A stretch of 35,803 nt of DNA, taken from contig JANBPT010000439.1 in NCBI GenBank assembly GCA_027575765.1, positions 1-35,803 of the forward strand, in the 5' to 3' direction. The translations under genes were made by a program, and so were the position numbers. The notes beneath the pieces are model-generated. The model was not told the DNA's origin, did no database searches, and worked only from the letters and a program-made list of their open reading frames with translations. Of the stretch, positions 11,401-19,338 are shown piece by piece (positions within the stretch are counted from its first letter, which is position 1; every line of letters begins with the position of its first letter). The DNA comes from Tieghemiomyces parasiticus. Its lineage: Eukaryota > Kickxellomycota > Dimargaritomycetes > Dimargaritales > Dimargaritaceae.

Positions 11401-12696
11401 GGCGATCCCGGAGCCGCTTAACGAGCTAATCCGCATCCTGCTTAACCCGCGGCCCGAGGCCCGCCCCGAGGTCTCCGAGATCCTTCGGTCGCCGCAGTGG
11501 CGGTCGTTTGAGGCCACTGTGAAGGCTGCCTACATGCCGCCTGTCGAATCCACTGTGGTAAGTGGGCCACAGTATTCTACCCCTGATCGACCGCTACCCG
11601 TTACTTGGGTTCACCCGGCGGACACTCTTAACTTGATTGCAGTAACTAACTGTTAAGCTAATGGAAGTCCCGCGACTCCCCTCCCTCCCTCCCTCTCACC
11701 CCCGCCCTTCGGCGGCGTAGACTCCGCCTAACGCCGTCTACTTCGATGAAAATCCTTGTGGGCTCCCCGAGATCGCGTTTGAAAAGCCTTTTCCAAGTAC
11801 CACGGCCACTTCTGCCGGCCCGAAGGTCACCGAGGGCTTTCTGTCGGCGGCTACTGGCGGCGTCAATTCCAGTGGCACCATGCAGCCTCTCGGCTCTTCG
11901 CCTAGTACGACTGACGCTCCCCGAGATGCGGGGACCATCATCACCCCTGCCCTGTTGGCTGCCGAACCTGTGGCGATAACCGACGGAGCCCATGCCCAGG
12001 AAAAAGTACGGGAGTTGAACGTCACTCAGAGTGACGTAGCCTCGGTGTTGCCAGAGGGGAGTGACGGGGCGGACACCGTGGCCTACCTCGACCGCATGCA
12101 CTCCTATCTGGAACACCATGTGGGGCCTGTGCTGTCTCCCGTACGCTCCTCACTATCACCGCGGCGGGCCCAATATCTAAAAACGTTGGCGTTTGTACTT
12201 AAGGTAGAGTATCGTTTAAATCTATGTCTGGTCTAGATACGTGGTACATACATGTCAGCAATAGGATGGGTGTACCGAGCCTCGAACAATTAACCCTGAC
12301 CCTCGCCTGATCCAATTTCGGTCAATATCTGGTCTCCTTCACCCGCCTTTCCATTTCGCAGATTACGAGTTGCCTTTATCCGTGCCACCCGTACGCGCCA
12401 CAATCATGGCTCCTTTACCCTGCCATAGTTCTCGCAGCACTAGATTTCTACAAGTAGGTGGCATTTCTGAGGAGATTTTCCCTACCCCATCTTGTAGCTG
12501 GACGACGCTAATTTCTAACCCCACCCTCGGTTCCCGACTAATAGCCATATTCAAATTACAATACCACTTTTGCCCGCTCTACCTTACAACCTCCCACATG
12601 CCCAGCCCTTACTTTTATTTCAGCTTGGCCTTGGCCGTCGTACACGCGGCTTGGTTGCAGGTGTGGCTCAGTTTCGGCCATACCTGTCTAAAATAA
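8474..12696 (+). CDS. IKS1: IKS1-type serine/threonine protein kinase
   Basis: Fungal protein kinase of the Iks1 family. Four exons: 8474-11557, 11721-12203, 12362-12453 and 12624-12696, giving 1243 residues. The introns are 163, 158 and 170 nt; the first has donor GTAAGT and a TAACTAAC branch-like site. The start has a strong ACCACCATG context and leads into a polyproline run. An N-terminal region has a Cys pair (CPLCRRPF, C293/C296) and YMDRNYFRLLATL, both typical of Iks1. The kinase domain starts near 566: glycine loop GKGLRGSV (576-583), YAVKK with K600, ANGGNLEEYV, then a Ser/Pro-rich insert of about 125 residues, HRDIKPPN (D830), DFGEC (D856) and GTLEFMAPEL, so all catalytic residues are present. 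The last two exons encode a hydrophobic C-terminus (SWLLYPAIVLAALDFY onward), probably membrane-embedded. Reading without splicing would stop at 11656 and lose this tail. Substrates are not known to me. Confidence 0.92.
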
Positions 12697-12801
12697 CAGG
12701 CTTTCCTCACAGGGGCCAATAGTTTTCTACATAAAATCTGATTTGATTGGTCGTCCAACTTGCACTGAGTTGACAAAGATGGAAATCTCATAATCATTGT
12801 A

Positions 12802-12807
12802 AATAAA
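12802..12807 (+). terminator. Polyadenylation signal, IKS1
   Basis: AATAAA 106 nt after the stop of the four-exon IKS1 model; it supports the spliced 3' end at 12696. Confidence 0.55.
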
Positions 12808-14096
12808 AGTTAGGTATGCTCAAGGACAGGAGTCAGATTCAATACACCAATACTTAAGCGAATCATTGCTCACTACAAAAACTGCATTTTTATTACTCTA
12901 CCTTGTTGACTTCGGAAGTCCCATCCCCCATCCAGCCCATAGATTACCAGCCGCAATGTGTGTGGGTCTCCTTCCATAAATTTAGGTATGTGATGTAAGC
13001 AGGGTTTATATCATCTGAACTGGGAGTCATGCTGCGGTTGATTGCCCCTCCCTGCACCCTATGAATCAATGACTAGCTCAGTTTTGTACCGGGCACTACT
13101 CTTTTGACGATGAGCCTCTACCTGACTGCCCGCCCAAACAGCGTTACCTGAGTTTTCAGGGACATCAGCATGAGACCTATACAAGGCTCCGAATCTACCT
13201 ACTGAGTAACGAGCCCCATGCCTCTTGCAATTCCCCTACTACCACGTACAAGTCTCTGCGCAGGGAGCTGGGGTTACACAACTACATTGATCAATGGGTC
13301 TCCCACTGTCCCAACAGCGAGCCCAGTGCTACAGGTAGGTGCACTTAGGGATCTAATATCTCAGGGAAGGTTGAGGTGGGCTAGCGACTACCCGCTGGAC
13401 TCCTTTGCCACGGGTGGTGAGACTTGCCTGGATTAATACTATCCATCTGCTGGCCCAAGTCACCAGGAGTGGTGGCCTGTAGGCGACCCTGTCCCATCCC
13501 GGACTCGCCAGAACCATACCTAACCCAAAACTGTGCTAATTTATTATATAACCAAATGCAATCTATTGTACCTACGCGCCAAGTCACCTGGCTTCACAGT
13601 GCTTACAACCTACTATGCACAATGCAAGCCTGATCCCAAGCCCGGGGTTCAGGCTAAGCCATAGAGAGATTTGGACCATCCCCTTTTCACTTCTGCTACC
13701 ACCCAGATCTCCATTTCTGGAGTCAGCACCTATTATTTTCCGGCCCATTGCCCTAGGCTCAACTGGGCCCATCTCTCTTGCAACTTTGGGTTATCCTAAT
13801 CGCCAAACGGCGGCTATAGGGTTAACAATTCACCATGCGGGAGCCAGTTATCACCGCCTGGCCATTAGAGTTGGTCAGACCCCATCCTAGTGACGTTAGA
13901 CCCCGTGACTTTAGTTGGCCAGTAAGAGCTCACCAGGTTGTACAAGTCAGTGAGCCTTATTGGTTTTTTGTTGGTTTTCTATATAAAATGATCATTGATC
14001 CCCGAGTTAGTGTGGCCATATGAAAAACGCCTTCAATATTTCCTTGGGTAATATAGTATTTGGCCTGACGTGGAGTTGCAGGGCCGATTTACAGGG

Positions 14097-14102
14097 TTTA
14101 TT
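14097..14102 (-). terminator. Polyadenylation signal of the minus-strand orphan gene
   Basis: AATAAA on the minus strand 128 nt beyond the stop of the orphan gene at 14230, about the spacing seen for IKS1, RAD17 and MetAP2 here. Confidence 0.45.
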
Positions 14103-14229
14103 TGTATGCAATGCGACGATGTGGTGTACAGAATGATGACGGCTAAATAATTAAGAAGTATATTATATCAAGTGGCAACGGAATGGCCAAAGCATAATCG
14201 TGATTAAGGAAATTGAGAGCAGAGGGGGC

Positions 14230-14898
14230 CTAGGTGCGAGAAGGACGGCCCTTCTTGTTTTGCAGGGTGGTGGTGACTGCCCTGCTTTGTGAACTTGCAG
14301 TTGCAGCCAAGTAGCAAGGCAGAGGGTGCTTGACTTTGGGTGCCGTCTTTACTGACTTGACAGGAACCAGTGGTTCAGTACAGCTGGTGAGGGCTGGCAA
14401 GGCGGGCATCTCAGTTGAGGTGCAGGAGTCAGGTGTAACAGCATTGCAGTTGGTGGCCTGCTGGTGCTCCATGACCATGAGCTCCAGTGCCTCAATCTCA
14501 GCAACTGTGAGAGGAGGAGGGAACACTGGCTTGTCAACCAGCTCCTGACAAAGCTGCTGGATACCCTCCAGTCGAAATGACCCAGTGGTGGACAAAGGGC
14601 CAGCCACCAGGTATACAGGAGTGGGCAGTGGCTGGGGCCACTGGATCTGGAAGTGGTAGGCCTTGACAGGCCTCAGGAAGATGTGGTCCACGGCCTCACT
14701 GTCCATAGAATGAGGTTGGCATGGATGCGCCTGGGCCAAGGTGGAGGCTGGTGAGAGAGGTGGGGTTGGGAGCTTGGAGTGCTCCATGCTGATGGGCTTA
14801 AAGGAAGCAGGAGTTGGAGTAAGGACACATGTGCCTGGGAGGGAGGTGGGGGTGTAGGCAACCCAGAAAAAAAGACCAAGACCAAGAGTATGAGCCAT
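14230..14898 (-). CDS. Unrecognised protein, 222 residues, in the CpG-poor block
   Basis: I do not recognise this protein. It starts with a short hydrophobic stretch (LGLGLFFWVAY, residues 5-15) that could be a weak signal sequence. A Pro/Thr/Ser-rich segment follows (20-65), then a more ordered middle (about 68-155) with HIFLRPVKAYHFQIQW and PPLTVAEIEALELMVMEHQQ, a predicted helix, and a basic tail NKKGRPSRT. The frame stays open upstream to an ATG at 15036. I prefer 14898 because a minus-strand TATATATA at 15058-15065 would place transcription start near 15030, making 14898 the first ATG in the mRNA. Another in-frame Met lies at 14787. Support for a real gene: TATA box, AATAAA after the stop, and one long uninterrupted frame. 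Against: no homology I can name, low-complexity parts and CpG-depleted DNA. It may be a lineage-specific gene or a relic of a mobile element. Confidence 0.45.
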   Translation of the reverse strand: MAHTLGLGLFFWVAYTPTSLPGTCVLTPTPASFKPISMEHSKLPTPPLSPASTLAQAHPCQPHSMDSEAVDHIFLRPVKAYHFQIQWPQPLPTPVYLVAGPLSTTGSFRLEGIQQLCQELVDKPVFPPPLTVAEIEALELMVMEHQQATNCNAVTPDSCTSTEMPALPALTSCTEPLVPVKSVKTAPKVKHPLPCYLAATASSQSRAVTTTLQNKKGRPSRT

Positions 14899-15057
14899 GG
14901 CTGTGGTGTATATATGTACGTGTAGGAGGGCAATAGAAAATGCACTAGCAGGTATGTAAAGCTGTAAAAGGGTGGATGAAGAAGTACAACTTGGATAGAA
15001 GTAGGGCAGAGGTAAGTAAAGAAGAAGAGGTTGCACTGGAAGTCCTAGGTGCCAACC

Positions 15058-15065
15058 TATATATA
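15058..15065 (-). promoter_or_regulatory. TATA box of the minus-strand orphan gene
   Basis: TATATATA read on the minus strand, about 160 nt upstream of the preferred ATG at 14898 and about 20 nt upstream of the alternative ATG at 15036. Confidence 0.4.
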
Positions 15066-15142
15066 CTCAGTAAGGAAGGGTGGGGTTGGGGTGGGGGTGT
15101 CCATGACTTTGCTCTTGTAAAAACAAAACAAAAAAAATCACC

Positions 15143-15158
15143 CACACACACACACACA
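15143..15158. repeat. (CA)8 microsatellite
   Basis: Eight CA units directly after an A-rich stretch (15119-15137). Simple repeat, nothing further seen. Confidence 0.85.
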
Positions 15159-15220
15159 ACCAGAGCAGGACAGCACATCAAGTGCTTCTGGGAAAGGCAG
15201 TGGTTGCTAATATTGTGGTG

Positions 15221-15541
15221 GGGGTGTGTGTCCCAAGGGAGGGGAATGATACTAGAAATGACTGAGTGGGGTAAGGTGGCAAGCAGGCCAGATAGAAAAA
15301 TAAGATGTTTATTAGTTGCACACTTAGTGCAATCAAACTATCATGAGTTTGTTGCCTGCTATAAGTATTTGCACAGTTTGGATGATGCAATACCATTTGT
15401 TGGATTTGTTGGGGCAGTAGATCAGGCCTTGCCTTTGCTTTGAGTGTTTTTGGGCAATCCTCTGGTTGTGCCCACTGGTGGTGTTCTATATGGAACAATG
15501 TGGGCTTCTCCTGTGGCTGCCCTCTTGTGGGGCTGTGGGCC
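15221..15541 (+). repeat. Dispersed repeat, copy A (CpG-free)
   Basis: About 320 bases aligning end to end with 28077-28394. Shared words include GTCCCAAGGGAGGGG, TTGCACACTTAGTGC and TTGCCTGCTATAAGTATTT. This copy has no CpG at all, whereas the sister copy has about 17. At most of those positions this copy has TG or CA. Left and right similarity end at about the same points in both copies. I see no terminal inverted repeats or target-site duplication, so the class of element is unknown. Confidence 0.85.
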
Positions 15542-16374
15542 TTTCAACTGACCCATTGGTTATAATGTGGTGCCTTGTACTGTTGTGGTAGCCAACTTGC
15601 AGGAGGCTGCATCCAACAGTGTTGTCTGTCCTATTTATGGACGTCATCCAAAGTAGCCAAGCAGAGGATTGGCTGGAGCCCAGCAGCTGCCAGTGGTGCA
15701 CCCCCACCACTCCCCTGCTGCCTGGCAGTTGGCACCTTCAAGAGTCCACTGCCAGCTATAGGATGGGGCCCAGGACTCCAGTGGGATGGCCTGCCTCTCA
15801 GTACCCCACCATTGAGGAGTCCTGGCTATGAGAGAGAAGCAAGTGGCAATGTGGCCTGGCTAGTACACCAGTACTGGGTGGCTAGATACACTTAACATTG
15901 TAGGGTTGATGCCATTACTCATACCCCTCCTCCAGCCTTACAACTTTTGATTAGAAGCTATGGCTGCCCCTCCCAGCCCCACTTGCTACCCCCACTGCTC
16001 ATTAGAGGGGGTTCTGGAAAGTCAAGTCTTTTGTGGGCATAGATAGGCCTGTGCCAATGGCTTTATATCCTATGGACTGCCGTTTTTTAGCAATACCCTG
16101 CCATTATATCAGGTACCCCACATAAGGCACATCAAATTAATCCATACCTCCTCTCCTGCCATGGGCTGTGACACTGAACTATCAAGCAAGTGTTATACAG
16201 CATCTGGGGAAATTGTCACCAGAGAGTGGCAGATGCCCAGGAACAAGCAAAGGCTAGTGTGCCCCATCTATACACAGCCAATGGCATATCTGTACCCTCT
16301 ACACAGACAGATGGATGGGTGCACCCAAGGCCAGCCCACCAAAATGAGAATAGTGGTCAGTGTAAGAGCAGGAA

Positions 16375-16389
16375 GGGAGGGTGGGAGGG
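16375..16389 (+). other. Canonical G-quadruplex motif
   Basis: GGGAGGGTGGGAGGG: four G-triplets with single-base loops, the arrangement known to give very stable parallel quadruplexes. More G-runs follow to 16432. It lies in non-coding DNA of the CpG-poor block. Confidence 0.7.
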
Positions 16390-16644
16390 AAGGCCAGCAT
16401 AAGGGTGGGGAGGGTAGTGGGGGGGATGGAAAGGGCAAGAAGGCAAGACACCATCATGGTGACAATATTACCAAATATGGTTACCATCTGTAAGGGGCAG
16501 GAGGTTGCCCCCAAACCAGACCAAACAGAGGTGGTAGACTGGTGGACAGTGGAGGAGGATGGTTGAGCTCAGAGGTGGGAGGTGCAATAATTCCGGTGAC
16601 AACACACTCTTGTGCAGATGTGCTGGCCAGATAGAACCAGCACA

Positions 16645-17010
16645 GTTGCCATTTGTTATGCATGAAGTGGTGTAGGGATGGCTGTGTTAATGTAAGGAAA
16701 GGGGAAGGAGCAGGTGGGGGCTGGCTAGACTCTTTAAGGGAGCTGGAGCAAAAGATCAGGGTGATTGGGACCAGAGCTAGGGGGTGTGGTGTAGCTGTGG
16801 ACAACAGTATTCCACCAAGCCATGCTGGCCTGTTACAAGGATGATGGTGGCCATGTTTACGCATGAAGGATGGTAAGCAAAGGTGGTGATTGGCTAGAAA
16901 TTACAAGGCAGTTGGATTAAAAGAGCAAGATGGCCGGGACAAGAGTTGGGAGGCATGCTGTGGCTATTGATGACAGTCTCCTGCCCACTCACACCATGGC
17001 TAGCTGTTGG
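16645..17010 (+). repeat. Diverged tandem duplication, two units of about 170-200 bp
   Basis: Unit 1 (about 16645-16836) and unit 2 (about 16846-17009) share the same order of words: TTGCCATTTGTTATGCATGAAG versus TGGCCATGTTTACGCATGAAG, GGCTAGACTC versus GGCTAGAAAT, GATTGGGACCAGAGCT versus GGCCGGGACAAGAGTT, and TAGCTGTGGACAACAGT versus TGGCTATTGATGACAGT. There are small gaps and many substitutions, so the duplication is old. No coding capacity seen. Confidence 0.6.
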
Positions 17011-17222
17011 TGTCCCCCTCTGCTATCTTCTCTCCCCCTGGGGTAGATAAATAAGGCTTCCAGCTTCCTCCAAGCTTTCCCACCTTTGTCCTATGGCTAT
17101 TATATGTACTTTGACCCCCTCAGACCTACTTGTCAATTATATTTGTAGCACTCATCTGTCTTTGCTAAGTCACAATCTATGCCACCACTGTCTATCCACA
17201 CCACCTTCTATTCCACTGCACA

Positions 17223-18083
17223 ATGACCCACAAGCCACTTCAGAAGAGTAAGTTTCTAATGCCACTTCCCAATCCAGGCTACTAGTTGGTGGCTTTCTGA
17301 CAAGCTGCGCGCTACTGTCCCTCTTAACACCGTCAACTCACCACTGTCCCTTTCCACCCTTTCTTCACCTTACCAGCTATGAAGGCAGCCAAGAAGGCCT
17401 GCCATGTCTTGCATGGGGCCCTCACAATCAAGCCCACCATCCATTGCATCAGCTTGCCAGCCTTGCTGCTCCCCTCTCCTGCCCCCAGCGCTCCAGTTTC
17501 CCCTGCACCTGTCCCTCTCTGCGCTCTTACCCCTGCCTTGGCTGTCACTCCCTCCATGCCTGTCAAAGCCTCCCGGCAGAAGCCGTTTTTCCCGCCCGCC
17601 ACCACCACTGTCAATTGGGTGGCTTTCACGCAGTGGGCCACCTCCCTGGCCCTGTCCATTGGTGAGGATGACAATGACCTGCTGTTCACTGGGTTGGGAT
17701 CCGTCCTGCCCCCGATGCCATTGCTGCCGTCTAACTCTTGGCGCCGGATTGCCGGGGAGGATTGGGCCCTGACGGCTCCCCGCTGTGCGGGAGTGACCCT
17801 CACCAAGGTCATGGCTGCGGAAAGTGACGTGTTTGGCCTGGAGTGTGAGCTGGAGGCAAAACAGCAGTCCGTTGGGGACTTGAAAGAGCTGTCCATGTGG
17901 ATGACCATTGGCAATGACCCTGACCAGGTGTATCCCTATGACCCCGCTTTCAACCTGGACGGGGTTGAGAAGCTCAACTGGGAGTACTATTCCTGCATGA
18001 CTGCTGTTTCCCTGGGCCGCATCCACCAACTGGAGCATGAGTTGGAAGACGCTGACCAGCTGCTGGCCAGTCTGTTTGAGTAG
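17223..18083 (+). CDS. Unrecognised protein, 243 residues, two exons, at the edge of the CpG-poor block
   Basis: I do not recognise this protein. Exon 1 is 17223-17247 (MTHKPLQK plus one base) and exon 2 is 17377-18083, with a 129-nt intron (GTAAGT donor, long C/T tract, TTACCAG acceptor). The phases match exactly, giving MTHKPLQKTMKAAKK. Starting instead at the in-frame ATG at 17379 loses only nine residues. The N-terminal third is Pro/Ala/Leu/Ser-rich; from about residue 75 the sequence is ordered: TTTVNWVAFTQWATSLAL, NDLLFTGLGSVLPP, SDVFGLECELEAKQQ, then LGRIHQLEHELEDADQLLA, an amphipathic helix likely to form a coiled coil at the end. Exon 2 from about 17.56 kb has more CpG than the block just upstream, which could mean coding constraint. 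No signal peptide or membrane span. The ordered half resembles only loosely the orphan protein at 14230-14898 (SxR ... LT ... LE ... QQ spacing); I would not claim homology. Possibly a lineage-specific or element-encoded gene. Confidence 0.6.
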
Positions 18084-19338
18084 TTGCCCTCCCAGTTGCA
18101 ATGCATGTTTTAATGCCCACACTGTACACTATAATGTCCCCCTTTATCTATACCCAGTAAAAATTTATACCCCCTCCCCTCCTATAGATTGGTGCATGTC
18201 AACCATACTGTTCCTTTGGCCAACCTATTGTTCATCCAATTGCCAGCTACAGGCGGACAAATCTATTGTGTGGGGGTCCTCCGTGCGCTGTCTTAATTGG
18301 CAGCCTTAGTTATATACCAAGTCCACTGTGATACCTAGCGGCCCGACCTTCCTTGCTGGCACCCTAGCTACCACCACCACGCTCTCCTATTTCTATTGCC
18401 CCCATCCATTCCTGGCCCCCTCTCTACACGGTCAGCAAGAACCAGCCTCTGCTGACAGCACTCTGAGTGGTAGCGTGCCCCAGCTTCTGCCACCCAGACC
18501 CCTTCGGCCATTCTAAACAGATCTTAGATGGTACGGCCCCAAAGAGCCACTGGCAAGTGCAAACTACTCAACCAGATCGCCCGAATTCCTTCACCTCGCC
18601 ATTGTTGTGACGATTTTTGTTGCTAGTTAACTCGTTGGAGGGAGATTTTGCGACTTTAATGTATAATCTGGTGTTAATAGGGGCTGTAATGATGAAGATA
18701 GTTAAGAGATCATTTGAGATTATTGGCCATTAGAGCGAAAATTAGTTGTTGGTGTAGTTAGGGTGCCAGTTGTGGCATCTTTATATAACGACTGGGATGG
18801 TGATGAGAAGGAACTAGATAGGATACCAGGTGAATTGTCGACTGTCTAGCTGGTAGGCAAGTATATGGATAAACAAATTATGGGCCATCAGGGGCGATTT
18901 CGGTTACGTTTATATTGTCTTGACAATCACAGTACTCGACTGAAGAAATATTGGTTGACGCCGATGAGTAGGTTCTTCACAAAGACTAAGGGATGGCTTT
19001 TGGTTGGGCATAGTTGGTGTGACGGGTTTATTTGGTAGGTGACAACGGTTCTTGGTACGACAGTATCAAAACATTACCTCTCCACTTCAAACGCCTGTGT
19101 CTGAGTGGATTTTTGTGTAATCTATCCATCAGCAACCCGTTCATAAAGTTGGCACAGTTGTCTCATTAAACTTAACGAGTAACCGTGACATGCATCTTTC
19201 GTTGTATCCCTTGGCACTCATTCCGTTGCCCATTTATTATCGAATTAGAAGATTGGATGAGGCCAGAATACTGGCGGAACAGTATATATACATCAATTTA
19301 AAAGTATATAAACTGCGTTGTTTAAACCGGTAGCATGG
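18084..19338. other. AT-rich intergenic stretch, convergent 3' ends
   Basis: About 1.25 kb between the plus-strand orphan gene and the RAD17 stop. It contains the 3' UTRs of both and no convincing open frame or RNA gene. From about 18590 the sequence becomes clearly AT-rich. Confidence 0.55.
19233..19238 (-). terminator. Polyadenylation signal, RAD17
   Basis: AATAAA on the minus strand about 100 nt after the RAD17 stop codon. Confidence 0.5.

Larger units (their letters stand above)
12697..14229. other. Gene-poor stretch, lower GC than flanks
   Basis: About 1.5 kb after IKS1 with more A+T than the flanking genes and only short scattered open frames. I recognise no gene, RNA or transposon end. 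It forms the left shoulder of the compositionally distinct block that continues to about 19.3 kb. Confidence 0.5.
14941..17280. other. CpG-depleted block
   Basis: I count five CpG dinucleotides in about 2.3 kb of roughly 50% GC DNA, where random composition would give well over a hundred. A single 60-base line of the IKS1 coding region (11461-11520) has eight. TpG and CpA are correspondingly abundant. The block holds a dispersed repeat copy, a diverged tandem repeat, a microsatellite and a G-quadruplex motif. Between 15037 and 17222 no gene stands out; several short overlapping open frames on both strands are unsupported. The pattern is what long-term CpG methylation with deamination leaves behind, typical of silenced repeats. 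Confidence 0.8.

Noticed and set aside
15178..15498. Minus-strand frame shared by both repeat copies (also 28007-28330)
   Set aside because: Gapless over 81 codons, but amino-acid identity (41/81) is no higher than nucleotide identity, so no sign of protein constraint.
17370..18122. 250- and 193-codon minus-strand frames over the orphan gene
   Set aside because: The plus-strand reading has matching splice sites, phase and a better composition; the minus frames have neither.
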